Below the pieces are notes generated by a model. That model saw nothing but the letters and a program-made list of their open reading frames with translations, was not told where the DNA came from and made no database searches. 64,000 nt of DNA from Kitasatospora herbaricolor (GTDB taxonomy: Bacteria > Actinomycetota > Actinomycetes > Streptomycetales > Streptomycetaceae), in contig NZ_JAUSVA010000002.1 of NCBI RefSeq assembly GCF_030813695.1, positions 1,550,001-1,614,000 on the forward strand. The letters run 5' to 3'. Within the stretch, counting starts at the first letter, position 1. Each line of letters begins with the position of its first letter. Shown piece after piece: positions 1 through 11,010 of this stretch. The translations under genes and the position numbers were made by a program.

Positions 1-108
1 GCCCTGGACGGCGACGCCCCGGACGGACTCGAACTGCCGCTGCTGCCGCTCCCGCGTACCGGGCCGGCCGCCGGCCGGCCCACGCCGCCGGTGCGTACGG
101 AGAGCTGA
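1..108 (+). CDS. 3' end of a gene cut by the window edge
   Basis: An open frame enters from the left edge and ends at TGA 106-108, giving the last 35 residues of a protein. The tail is rich in Pro, Gly, Ala and Arg and ends in RTES. Codon use is typical of the coding regions here, with G or C in nearly every third position. No domain can be identified from so short a piece, so the product is unknown. It converges on katG, and the strong hairpin at 259-298 separates the two genes. Confidence 0.45.
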   Translation, partial: ALDGDAPDGLELPLLPLPRTGPAAGRPTPPVRTES

Positions 109-258
109 CCCGCGCAGCGGGCCGACCGGCGCAGGCACACCCCCACAGGAACACCCCCGCAGGCCCGCCCGCGCAGTACCACCCCCAGGCGCACCCGACG
201 CGGGCCCGGTGGCGGGAGACCGCACTCACCGGTGCGTACCGGGAGGGTCCGGAACACA

Positions 259-298
259 CGTCCGGGCCGGCCGACGGAAGAGTCGGCCGGCCCGGACG
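259..298. terminator. 17-bp perfect hairpin between convergent genes
   Basis: Arms 259-275 and 282-298 are perfectly complementary and are separated by a 6-nt loop. No T tract follows, which is usual for actinomycete terminators. It lies just beyond the katG stop codon and could serve both converging transcripts. Confidence 0.75.
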
Positions 299-306
299 CC
301 GTACGG

Positions 307-2796
<2,490 letters not shown>

Positions 2797-2836
2797 TCAC
2801 ACCCTGCCTCCTGCCGTACCGGGGTCTTCCCACCTC

Positions 2837-2883
2837 TTGGCTGTCACCAGAACCGATCCTACGATGGACAGGTTCTAAGTCAA
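2837..2883. promoter_or_regulatory. Overlapping divergent katG/catR promoters with inverted repeat
   Basis: Rightward: TTGGCT (2837-2842), 17-nt spacer, TACGAT (2860-2865). Leftward: TTGACT (complement of 2878-2883), 16-nt spacer, TAGGAT (complement of 2856-2861). The two -10 boxes overlap. AGAACC (2849-2854) and GGTTCT (2871-2876) form an inverted repeat over both promoters and are the best candidate operator for the Fur-type regulator. Inferred from sequence only. Confidence 0.6.
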
Positions 2884-2969
2884 GAAGAACATCAGCCTCC
2901 CGTCCGATCCGTGCCGAAAGCCCACTGATAAAATCCAGCCATCCCATGAGCCCGAATAGGCGGACCAAT

Positions 2970-3380
2970 ATGAGCGACCTGCTGGAGCGACTGCGAGGAC
3001 GCGGCTGGCGGATGACTTCCCAGCGGCGTGTCGTTGCGGAGGTCCTCGACGGTGACCACGTGCACTTCACCGCCGACGAGGTGCACGTCCGCGCGGCCCA
3101 GCGGCTGCCCGAGATCTCCCGGGCGACCGTCTACAACACCCTCGGCGAACTGGTCGCCCTCGGCGAGGTCATAGAGGTCACCACCGACGGCCGCGCCAAG
3201 CGCTACGACCCCAACGCCCACCACCCGCACCAGCACCTGGTCTGCTCCGGCTGCGGCACCGTCCGCGACGTGCATCCGGCCCGCGACCCGCTGGCCGACC
3301 TCCCGGCGGACGAGCGCTTCGGCTTCACGGTCTCCCGCGCCGAGGTCACCTACCGGGGACTCTGCCCCTCCTGCGCCTGA
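2970..3380 (+). CDS. catR: Fur-family peroxide/metal regulator, CatR-like
   Basis: A 136-residue DNA-binding repressor of the Fur superfamily, expected to sense peroxide or metal and to control the divergent katG and itself. The sequence opens MSDLLERLRGRGWRMTSQR and closely recalls CatR of Streptomyces coelicolor as I remember it. The winged helix includes EISRATVYNTLGELV. A metal-site region RYDPNAHHPHQHLVC follows, and two CxxC pairs (CSGC and CPSC) should hold a structural zinc. The start could also be the in-frame ATG at 2946; 2970 is chosen for agreement with the family N-terminus. Whether it is PerR-like (iron-dependent oxidation of His) or a plain Fur protein cannot be settled from this sequence. 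Confidence 0.9.
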   Translation: MSDLLERLRGRGWRMTSQRRVVAEVLDGDHVHFTADEVHVRAAQRLPEISRATVYNTLGELVALGEVIEVTTDGRAKRYDPNAHHPHQHLVCSGCGTVRDVHPARDPLADLPADERFGFTVSRAEVTYRGLCPSCA

Positions 3381-3515
3381 CGGGACGATGACCGGGGCGC
3401 CCTGACACGTCGGGGCCCCGGGCTCGTCAGGCCCCCGAACCGGCCCCCTGACCTGACCGACCCGCGCCCCGGGCGACCCCGCGAGCGCCTGCCGCCGGAG
3501 GGCCGGTCGCCCGCT

Positions 3516-3563
3516 GCCCGCCAGCCCGCCAGCCCGCCAGCCCGCCAGCCCGCCGGCCCGCCG
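3516..3563. repeat. 8-bp tandem repeat
   Basis: Four consecutive GCCCGCCA units are followed by two GCCCGCCG units. It lies in non-coding DNA with no evident function and is probably a slippage product. Confidence 0.9.
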
Positions 3564-3816
3564 GCCCCTGTCCGCCGGGATACCGCTGCCCACCGATGAC
3601 GCCCCGGACGCGGGCTCCGAGCCACCGAGGTGTTCGGCGGGCCCCGCGCCCGAGCGTCCCCTGCAGCCGAACCGGCCGGAATCGTCCCGGCGGCCCGCCC
3701 GGCCCGGCCCCCGAGAACCCCGCACCGGCGATCGGTCGTCGACGCACCGGCACGGCTCGGGCAAGTGGCCCGACCTGATGCCTTGACAGGTCCAGGGAGA
3801 GCCCCCGAGACTTCGG

Positions 3817-3828
3817 GAGAGCGCTCTC
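3817..3828. promoter_or_regulatory. LacI-type operator upstream of the GH3 gene
   Basis: GAGAGCGCTCTC is a perfect 12-bp palindrome with the central CG typical of LacI/GalR-family sites such as the CebR box. It lies 241 bp before the GH3 start and just after a possible promoter (TTGACA at 3783). The same 12-mer recurs at 56914-56925 upstream of another glucan-active exoprotein, which supports real regulator binding. Confidence 0.7.
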
Positions 3829-4069
3829 TCAGACAGCCACCGCAGCCTCGGCCACCCCGCGACGACCGGTCGGCACGCACCTGCCGCGCTCACGCACCGC
3901 CGGCCCGCCGCACGGCGGGTGCCGTCGGCGCCCGCCCCGCCGCGCCACCGGCTCCGCCCACCCCGCCACCCCCTGCGGGGCTCCCGCACGCCCCCACCCC
4001 CTGCGGGGCCCGCGGCACGCTCCCCACCGTGCCGCGGGCCCTGAGCCGCCCCCGCCGTCAGGAGCCGTC

Positions 4070-7000
4070 GTGCCCCGTCCGAAACCACGATCCGCCCTCG
4101 CCGGGCCACTCGCCGCCCTGCTGGTGGCCGGTGCCCTCGCCGCCTTCGGCGGACCGGTGGCCCAGGCCGCCGACCAGCCGTGGACCAACGCGGCCCAGAC
4201 CCCCGAGCAACGGGCCGACGAGCTGCTCGCCGCGATGACCCAGGCCGAGAAGCTGACGATGCTGCACGGCGGCCCGTCCTGCGGCTACGCGGGCTGCATC
4301 CCGGCCAACACCCGGCTCGGCATCCCCGCACTGCACTTCCAGGACGGCCCGGTGGGCGCCGGCGACGGCCTGACCGGCGTGACGCAGCTGGCGGCCCCCG
4401 TCGCCGGTGCGGCCAGCTGGGACCCGGCCCTGATGCGCGAGTACGGGCAGGTGCTCGGCGGCGAGCAGTGGGGCAAGGGCACCAACGTCGTGCTCGCGCC
4501 GACGGTCAACATCGTCCGCGACCCCCGTTGGGGCCGGGCCTTCGAGTCCTTCGGCGAGGACCCGTACCTGGCCGGGCAGATCGGCGCGGCCGACGTCGCG
4601 GGCATCCAGAGCCAGGGCCCGATGGCGCAGGTCAAGCACTTCGCGGTCTACAACCAGGAGACCAACCGCAACAGCATCGCCGACAACGCCGTGGTCTCCG
4701 ACCGCGCGGAGCGCGAGATCTACCTGCCGGCGTTCGAGGCCGCGGTCAAGCAGGGCGTCGACTCCGCGATGTGCTCGTACTCGGCCGTCAACGGCGCCTT
4801 CGCCTGTGAGAACGGACCGCTCCAGAACGGCGTGCTCAAGGGCGACCTCGGCTTCAAGGGCTTCGTCACCGCCGACTGGGGAGCCACCCACTCCACCGTC
4901 GCCTCGGCCAACAACGGCCTCGACGTGGAGATGCCGGGCAGCGACTACTACGGCACCGCGCTCACCAACGCCGTCAACGCCGGCCAGGTCCCGCAGGCGA
5001 CGATCGACGACCACACCCGCCGGGTGCTGACCTCGATGTTCCGCCGCGGGCTCTTCGACCGCACCCAGACCGGCAACCGGGACGCCGTCGTCACCTCCGC
5101 CGCGAACGCCGCCGTCTCGCAGAAGGTCGCGCAGGAGGGCAGCGTCCTGCTGAAGAACACCGCCTCGGTGCTGCCGGTGGCGCCCACCGTCCGCTCGATC
5201 GCCGTGATCGGCGACGACGCCGGGGCCGGCGTCATGTCCCAGGGCGGCGGCAGCGCCGCCGTCAACGCCCCGCACGTGGTGACGCCCTACCAGGGCATCA
5301 AGTCCCGTGCCGGCGCCGGTACGACGGTCACCTTCGCGCAGGGCGTGCCGTCCGCGGACGGCTCCCTGCCACCGGTGCCGACCTCCGCGCTCAGGCCGTC
5401 CACGGGCACCGGCACCGGCCTGTACGGTGAGTACCACAACAGCACCGACCTCTCCGGCGCGGTGGTGGCGAGCCGGGTCGACCCGGCCGTCGACACCGTC
5501 TGGGGCGGGCAGTCGCCCGCCGCCGGCGTCAACACCACCAACTGGTCGGTGAAGTGGACCGGCACGCTGACCCCGCCCACCACCGGCAGCTACCAGTTCT
5601 CGCTCAACAGCGACGACGGCAGCCGGCTGATCGTCGGCGGCCAGCAGGTCATCAACAACTGGTACAACCAGGGCCCGACGACCCGCACCGGCAGCGTCAC
5701 GCTCACCGCCGGGCAGCCCGTCAGCATCGAGGTCGACTACTACCAGGCGGGCGGCGGCAGCAGCGCCTCGCTCGGCTGGCAGGTCCCCGGGCAGAGCGCC
5801 CACGACCAGGCCGTGACGGCCGCCCGCGCCGCCGAACTCGCCGTGGTCTTCGTCAGCGACTTCCAGTCCGAGGGCTCCGACCTGCGCGACATCGACCTGT
5901 CGGCGGAGCAGAACCAGCTCGTCGCCGACGTCGCCGCCGCCAACCCGCGCACCGTCGTGGTGGTCAACAGCGGCTCCGCGGTCACCATGCCGTGGGCGGG
6001 ATCGGTGCAGGGCATCGTCGCCAACTGGTACCCGGGGCAGGAGGCCGGCAACGCGATCGCCTCGCTGCTCTACGGCGACGTCAACTTCTCCGGCAAGCTG
6101 CCCGTCACCTTCCCGAAGTCGCTGGCCGACGTGCCCGCCTCGACCACCGCCCAGTGGCCCGGGCAGAACGGCACCGTGCAGTACTCGGAGGGCGTGAACG
6201 TCGGGTACCGCTGGTACGACGCCAGGAACAAGGAGCCGCTCTACCCCTTCGGGTACGGCCTCTCGTACACCACCTTCGGCTACTCGGGCCTGACGGTCTC
6301 CGCCCCCGACGCCGCCGGCAACGTGGCGGTCGGCTTCGACGTCAGCAACACCGGTACCAGGGCCGGCGCGGAGGTCGCGCAGGTCTACGTCGGCCAGCCG
6401 GCCGCCGCCGGCGAACCGCCGAAGAACCTGCGGGGCTTCCAGAAGGTCGCCCTCGACCCGGGGCAGACCAAGCACGTCTCGCTCACCCTCGACGCCCGCA
6501 GCTTCCAGTACTGGTCGGGCTCCTGGACGACGGCCGCCGGCACCCACACCGTCTCGGTCGGCTCCTCCTCGCGCGACCTCCGCCTCACCGGCCAGACCAC
6601 CGTCACCGGCGGTGGCGGTACGGGCGGCGGCCTGACCCTGCTGCCGCGCACGGGGTGGACGGCCTCGGCCTCGTCCACCGGTGGCGGTGACGTGCCGGCG
6701 AACATGCTGGACGGGAACGCGGCCTCGCGCTGGTCCTCGGGCGTACCGATGACGTCCGGGCAGTCCGTGACGGTGGACACCGGCGCCGTACGGTCGCTGG
6801 CGCGGATCACCATGGACTCCGGCGGCAGCGCGGCCGACTACGCCCGGGGCTACCAGGTGTTCCTCTCCCCCGACGGCGTCTCCTGGGGATCCGCGGTGGC
6901 AACCGGCAACGGCACCGGCCCCCTGGTGACCACGGACTTCCCCGCACAGAACGCCCGCTACGTGAAGGTCGTCCAGACCGGCACCTCCACCTCCTGGTGG

Positions 7001-7450
7001 TCCGTCAGCGAGTTCAACGCGTACACCACCGGCGGTGGTTCGGGCGGCGGGCCGTCCGTGCTGCCGCGCACGGGGTGGACGGCCTCGGCCTCGTCCACCG
7101 GTGGCGGTGACGTGCCGGCGAACATGCTGGACGGGAACGCGGCCTCGCGCTGGTCCTCGGGCGTACCGATGACGTCCGGGCAGTCCGTGAGGGTGGACAC
7201 CGGCGCCGTACGGTCGCTGGCGCGGATCACCATGGACTCCGGCGGCAGCGCGGCCGACTACGCCCGGGGCTACCAGGTGTTCCTCTCCCCCGACGGCGTC
7301 TCCTGGGGATCCGCGGTGGCAACCGGCAACGGCACCGGCCCCCTGGTGACCACGGACTTCCCCGCACAGAACGCCCGCTACGTGAAGGTCGTCCAGACCG
7401 GCACCTCCACCTCCTGGTGGTCCGTCAGCGAGTTCAACGCGTACGGGTGA
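4070..7450 (+). CDS. Secreted GH3 beta-glucosidase with PA14 and two discoidin domains
   Basis: An exported glycoside hydrolase of family 3, 1126 residues, expected to release terminal glucose or a related sugar from oligo- or polysaccharides outside the cell. Order of parts: signal peptide (1-34, ending AQAA), GH3 N-terminal barrel with the nucleophile in TADWGA (Asp269), PA14 carbohydrate-binding insert (about 440-580), GH3 C-terminal domain, fibronectin-III-like domain (to about 840), then two F5/8-type discoidin domains (about 860-985 and 1000-1125) joined by Gly-rich linkers. The GTG start at 4070 follows AGGAG by a few bases. The two discoidin domains are almost identical at the DNA level, which suggests a recent internal duplication. 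A LacI-type operator lies upstream. The exact substrate is not determined; beta-1,3- or beta-1,4-glucans are likely. Confidence 0.93.
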   Translation: MPRPKPRSALAGPLAALLVAGALAAFGGPVAQAADQPWTNAAQTPEQRADELLAAMTQAEKLTMLHGGPSCGYAGCIPANTRLGIPALHFQDGPVGAGDGLTGVTQLAAPVAGAASWDPALMREYGQVLGGEQWGKGTNVVLAPTVNIVRDPRWGRAFESFGEDPYLAGQIGAADVAGIQSQGPMAQVKHFAVYNQETNRNSIADNAVVSDRAEREIYLPAFEAAVKQGVDSAMCSYSAVNGAFACENGPLQNGVLKGDLGFKGFVTADWGATHSTVASANNGLDVEMPGSDYYGTALTNAVNAGQVPQATIDDHTRRVLTSMFRRGLFDRTQTGNRDAVVTSAANAAVSQKVAQEGSVLLKNTASVLPVAPTVRSIAVIGDDAGAGVMSQGGGSAAVNAPHVVTPYQGIKSRAGAGTTVTFAQGVPSADGSLPPVPTSALRPSTGTGTGLYGEYHNSTDLSGAVVASRVDPAVDTVWGGQSPAAGVNTTNWSVKWTGTLTPPTTGSYQFSLNSDDGSRLIVGGQQVINNWYNQGPTTRTGSVTLTAGQPVSIEVDYYQAGGGSSASLGWQVPGQSAHDQAVTAARAAELAVVFVSDFQSEGSDLRDIDLSAEQNQLVADVAAANPRTVVVVNSGSAVTMPWAGSVQGIVANWYPGQEAGNAIASLLYGDVNFSGKLPVTFPKSLADVPASTTAQWPGQNGTVQYSEGVNVGYRWYDARNKEPLYPFGYGLSYTTFGYSGLTVSAPDAAGNVAVGFDVSNTGTRAGAEVAQVYVGQPAAAGEPPKNLRGFQKVALDPGQTKHVSLTLDARSFQYWSGSWTTAAGTHTVSVGSSSRDLRLTGQTTVTGGGGTGGGLTLLPRTGWTASASSTGGGDVPANMLDGNAASRWSSGVPMTSGQSVTVDTGAVRSLARITMDSGGSAADYARGYQVFLSPDGVSWGSAVATGNGTGPLVTTDFPAQNARYVKVVQTGTSTSWWSVSEFNAYTTGGGSGGGPSVLPRTGWTASASSTGGGDVPANMLDGNAASRWSSGVPMTSGQSVRVDTGAVRSLARITMDSGGSAADYARGYQVFLSPDGVSWGSAVATGNGTGPLVTTDFPAQNARYVKVVQTGTSTSWWSVSEFNAYG
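6639..7444 (+). repeat. 386-bp direct repeat encoding two discoidin domains
   Basis: Bases 6639-7024 and 7059-7444 match at every position except 6771 (C) versus 7191 (G), which changes Thr to Arg. The period is 420 bp, exactly 140 codons, so the frame is kept. The near-absence of silent differences points to recent duplication or ongoing gene conversion. Confidence 0.95.
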
Positions 7451-7455
7451 ACGCG

Positions 7456-7488
7456 CCGGGGCCGCCGCGACAGTCGCGGCGGCCCCGG
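7456..7488 (+). terminator. GH3 terminator hairpin
   Basis: A perfect 15-bp stem (7456-7470 with 7474-7488) and a 3-nt loop, starting 6 bases after the GH3 stop codon. Very GC-rich, no T tract. Confidence 0.85.
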
Positions 7489-7818
7489 ACCGTGAGACCG
7501 CCCTCACGCCCGTCGGCCGCCGCGGGCCCGGGGCGAGGACGCCGGCGGGCCCGTCCACGGTCGGAGCCGACCGCACCGCGAGCGGTAGCGCCGTTTGCGC
7601 AGCAGCTGGACCTCGTCGGCGGCGCCCGGTACGCGGCAGGCGCCGTGCGCAGCACCGCCGGCCGAACGGTCGCGCCGAACGGCGACGGCCGAACGGCGCA
7701 GCCGCACCGAGAGGGCCGCACCGTGACGACCCGGCGGTGCGGGTACCGACGATCGCCCGTCGCAGGTCCACCGGGGCCGTACGGGTGAATTCGCCCGTTC
7801 GCGATGTTTGTCACTGTC

Positions 7819-7824
7819 TATGAT
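7819..7824 (+). promoter_or_regulatory. -10 box of a probable leaderless promoter
   Basis: TATGAT lies 8 nt before the GTG start at 7833, and no Shine-Dalgarno sequence is present. Transcription would begin at or next to the start codon. Confidence 0.55.
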
Positions 7825-7832
7825 CCTTTTCC

Positions 7833-9044
7833 GTGACGGACAGTCAGAACAGCGGAGCATTACGCGACAAGGCCGACGTGGTCGTCCTCGGCGCCGGGCC
7901 GGCCGGCCTGGTGCTCGGGAACCTGCTGCAGACGAGCGGGATCGACTGCGTCGTGCTGGAACGCGCCACCCGCGCGGAGGTCCAGGCCCGGTCCCGGGCC
8001 GGCTTCCTCGCCGCGAACACCGTGCGGATCCTGGACCGGCACGGCCTGGCCGAGGACCTCCACCGGCGCGGCCGCGAGCACGCCACCTGCGAGTTCCGCA
8101 CCGAGGACGGCCGGTTCAGCCTTGACTACGCCACCCTCGGCCGGGGCGAGCGGCACACCGTGTACCCGCAGCACGCACTCGTGACGGATCTGCTGACGCG
8201 GTTCCTGGACACCGGCGGCCAGGTGCGTTTCGGAACCGAGGCGCTCACCGTGCGGGACGCGGACAGCACCCGACCGACCGTCACCGTACGGGATGCCGAG
8301 GGCCGCACCGGCAGCTGGCGGGGCCGGTACGTGGCCGGCTGCGACGGCCGGCACGGCGCCGCGCGGCGCTCGCTCCCGCCCGGCGCGGTCCGCCGCCACC
8401 ACCTCGACCACGGCGTCTCCTGGCTCGGCCTGCTCGCCGAGGCGCCACCGAGCCTGGACGCGGTGGGCTACGCGGTGCACCCCCGCGGCTTCGCCGGGCA
8501 CATGGCCCGCACGCCCGAGGTCACCCGCTACTACCTGCAGTGCGAGCGCGGCACCTCGCCCGACTCCTGGTCCGGGGACCGGATCTGGGACGAGCTGTCG
8601 CTCCGGCTGCGCGCCGCGGACTACGGCCCGCTGCACCGCGGCCCGGTCGTCCACCGCGCCGTGATCGACCTCGAGTCCGACGTGCTCGAACCACTGCGGC
8701 ACGGCTCGCTCCTCCTCGCGGGCGACGCCGCGAGCCTGCTCAGTCCCTCCGCGGCCAAGGGCGCCAACCTCGCGGTGCTGGAGGCCGAGATCCTCGCCCT
8801 CGCCCTGATCGACGACCTCGGCCACGGCGATCCCGCGGGGCTCGACCGCTACTCGGCGCGGTGCCTGGAGCACATCTGGCGCGCGCAGGAGTTCTCCGGG
8901 TGGATGGTGCGGCTGCTGCACGGCGCCCCCGGCCCCGGCGGCGCGTCGATGTTCCAGGACGCCCTGCGCCGCTCCCGCCTCGCGTCCCTGGGCAGCTCAC
9001 GCAGCTGCCAGGACTGGTTCGCCGAACACTACGTCGGCGTCTGA
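7833..9044 (+). CDS. FAD-dependent aromatic hydroxylase, PobA-like
   Basis: A flavoprotein monooxygenase of 403 residues in the 4-hydroxybenzoate 3-hydroxylase group. It should add a hydroxyl group to an aromatic acid using NAD(P)H and O2. The three family motifs are present: GxGxxG in VVLGAGPAGLVLGNLL near residue 17, the DG motif in AGCDGRHGAA, and the GD motif in LLLAGDAASLLSPSAAKG. PobA is the closest enzyme I can name, but phenazine-type hydroxylases share the fold, so the substrate is open. An O-methyltransferase gene follows after 123 nt, which suggests hydroxylation followed by methylation of one aromatic compound. There is no ribosome site, and the TATGAT box makes a leaderless message likely. 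Confidence 0.85.
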   Translation: MTDSQNSGALRDKADVVVLGAGPAGLVLGNLLQTSGIDCVVLERATRAEVQARSRAGFLAANTVRILDRHGLAEDLHRRGREHATCEFRTEDGRFSLDYATLGRGERHTVYPQHALVTDLLTRFLDTGGQVRFGTEALTVRDADSTRPTVTVRDAEGRTGSWRGRYVAGCDGRHGAARRSLPPGAVRRHHLDHGVSWLGLLAEAPPSLDAVGYAVHPRGFAGHMARTPEVTRYYLQCERGTSPDSWSGDRIWDELSLRLRAADYGPLHRGPVVHRAVIDLESDVLEPLRHGSLLLAGDAASLLSPSAAKGANLAVLEAEILALALIDDLGHGDPAGLDRYSARCLEHIWRAQEFSGWMVRLLHGAPGPGGASMFQDALRRSRLASLGSSRSCQDWFAEHYVGV

Positions 9045-9167
9045 GCGCCCCTCACCCGAGCACCGGACCGCGTCCCCGCGCCGCTTCCCCGTGCCGGAGC
9101 CCGGACCCGGACCGGCATCCACCCGAGTACCGACATCCGCCCAGTACCGAAATGAGGACGCTCCGCC

Positions 9168-10874
9168 ATGCCCACGACGTTCACGACCGACACCGACCGT
9201 TTGGCCGAGACGGTCGACTTCGTCCGGCAGCAGGACGCCGCCACCCTGCTGCCGCTGCTCCTCCCCGGCCTGGACGCCCTGGAACTACGGGCGCTGGTGG
9301 ACCGCTGCCGGTTCTCGCACGCGGCGCTCCTGATCTTCCCGCCGGCCCGTGAGGCGCTGCACGGCGTCCTGGCCGGCTGCGGGCTGTCCACCGACGTGCC
9401 CGCGCAGCCCAGCGTGGTCGTCCGGGAGCGGCTCGCCGCCCGGCACCGTCGCGACCCGGCCGACCTGGACGTGCGGATCCTCCGCCCGCCCGTGGCCGGC
9501 CCGGACGGGACGAGCCGGACGGTCGAGGTGTTCACCCTGGCCGTGCCGCCCGGCTCCGACCTCGCCGGCATCGCCGAGACGGAACGCGCCCGGGAGCACG
9601 AGGCGCACCTGGCCTTCGACATCGAGCGCCCGGACCCGCTGGTCCTGCGCGGCATGTGCGCGATCTTCGCGCGGCACGGCGCGACGGCCGACGGCGGCGG
9701 GTACAACCCGCACGAGGACGGCACGGTGTTCTACTTCACCGCGCCCGCCGACACCAAGTCCGGCTACCGGCGGGTGGAGCTCTACGCACCCGGCGACCAC
9801 CGGGACGTGCTCGCCGCCCACCTCGACGCCCACCGCGCACGGCACTCTGCCGAAACGCTCCTGCGCCTGATGACCGGGGCCTGGACCACCCAGGCGCTGG
9901 CCGTCTTCGCCGACCTGCGGGTCCCCGACGCCATGCACACCGACGAGGGCACCCCCGCCCGGACGCTGGCGCGGGCGGTCGGCGCGGACCCGGAGAGTCT
10001 GGGGACGCTGCTGCGCTACCTCGCCATGCACGGCCTGGTGGCGAGCGAGCGCGACGGCTTCCGTCTCACCGGACTCGGCGCGCTGCTGCGCACCGACGCC
10101 CCGGACTCCGTGCGGCCGCTGGCCCTGATGTACGGCGGCCCGTTCTACCGGTCGTTCGGAGCGCTCGGCCACACGGTGCGGACCGGGGAGGTCGCCTTCG
10201 ACCACCTCTTCGGCGAGAACCACTTCGACCACTTCGCCCGGCACCCGGAACTCGCCGAACTCTTCGACCACTCGATGGCCGCCGCCTCGCGGATGTTCGC
10301 CCCGCTCACCGAGCACCCCGTCGTCACGGCCGCGAGCAACGCCCCCGGCCGGCGGACCGTCGTCGACATCGCCGGCGGCAACGGGGCCCTGCTCGGCCGC
10401 GTCCTCACCGCCCACCCTCGCCTCGACGGCGTCCTGCTCGAACGCCCGCACGTCCTGGACGCCGCGCGCCGCGCCATGGAGGCCGCCGGCCTGGACGGGC
10501 GCTGCGCCTTCCGGCCGGGCGACTTCGCGGACGTACCGCCGGACGGCGACATCTACGTCCTGTCCCGCATCCTGCACGACTGGGACGACGAGCGGTGCCG
10601 CGAGATCCTGCGCCACTGCGCCCGCGCCATGCCCGCCCACGCCGACCTGCTCATCGTCGAACGCGTGCTGCCCCTCGACGACTCGGCCTCGCTGGCCACC
10701 GCCTGGGACCTCCACATGCGGTGCAACGTCGGAGGCCGCGAACGCCGCACCGACCACTACGCCCGGCTCCTCGCCGACGCGGGGCTCACCCTCGTCGGCC
10801 GGTCGCCGCTCCCCCTGGAGGGGAACGTGCTGCACGCCCGGCGGGCAGGCGCGCCCCACCCCGACGGCCGGTAG
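9168..10874 (+). CDS. Two-domain O-methyltransferase with unknown N-terminal domain
   Basis: 568 residues. From about residue 225 onward it is an S-adenosylmethionine-dependent O-methyltransferase of the plant-like/antibiotic type. It has a winged-helix dimerisation part (LMTGAWTTQALAVFADL), the AdoMet site VVDIAGGNGALLGRVL, and the catalytic-region motif ILHDWDDERC. The first 220 residues are an extra domain I do not recognise, with conserved-looking stretches such as RGMCAIFARHGA and GGGYNPHEDGTVFYF. Ordinary relatives are about 340 residues long, so this is a fusion. GAGGA lies about 9 nt before the ATG. The preceding hydroxylase suggests joint tailoring of an aromatic metabolite, but no other biosynthetic gene is nearby. 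Confidence 0.85.
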   Translation: MPTTFTTDTDRLAETVDFVRQQDAATLLPLLLPGLDALELRALVDRCRFSHAALLIFPPAREALHGVLAGCGLSTDVPAQPSVVVRERLAARHRRDPADLDVRILRPPVAGPDGTSRTVEVFTLAVPPGSDLAGIAETERAREHEAHLAFDIERPDPLVLRGMCAIFARHGATADGGGYNPHEDGTVFYFTAPADTKSGYRRVELYAPGDHRDVLAAHLDAHRARHSAETLLRLMTGAWTTQALAVFADLRVPDAMHTDEGTPARTLARAVGADPESLGTLLRYLAMHGLVASERDGFRLTGLGALLRTDAPDSVRPLALMYGGPFYRSFGALGHTVRTGEVAFDHLFGENHFDHFARHPELAELFDHSMAAASRMFAPLTEHPVVTAASNAPGRRTVVDIAGGNGALLGRVLTAHPRLDGVLLERPHVLDAARRAMEAAGLDGRCAFRPGDFADVPPDGDIYVLSRILHDWDDERCREILRHCARAMPAHADLLIVERVLPLDDSASLATAWDLHMRCNVGGRERRTDHYARLLADAGLTLVGRSPLPLEGNVLHARRAGAPHPDGR

Positions 10875-11010
10875 CGGCGGCCCGTCGCCGTCCCGTCCTG
10901 TCGGCCTCCCCTTCCCGCGCCTCCCGTCCCATCGGCCTCCCGGGCGAACCCGACCCGGGAGGCCGGCCGGTGGGCGCCGCGCCGGCACCCCGCCCGACTA
11001 GCCTGACCGG

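Larger units (their letters stand above)
3381..4069. other. Non-coding region between catR and the GH3 gene
   Basis: No credible gene is seen in these 689 bases. A weak inverted repeat (CCTGAC at 3401-3406 with GTCAGG at 3426-3431) may end catR transcription. The rest holds an 8-bp tandem repeat, a TTGACA box at 3783-3788 that could be the -35 element for the GH3 gene, and a LacI-type palindrome. The last two are the probable promoter and operator of the downstream glucosidase. Confidence 0.6.
7451..7832. other. Non-coding gap after the GH3 gene
   Basis: It holds the GH3 terminator at 7456-7488 and, at its right end, the promoter of the flavin monooxygenase. No gene with convincing codon use or a ribosome site is seen in between. 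Confidence 0.5.

Noticed and set aside
4058..7771. A 1237-codon leftward open frame over the GH3 gene
   Set aside because: Low-complexity Gly/Val/Arg composition, no domain; an antisense shadow of the GH3 coding frame.
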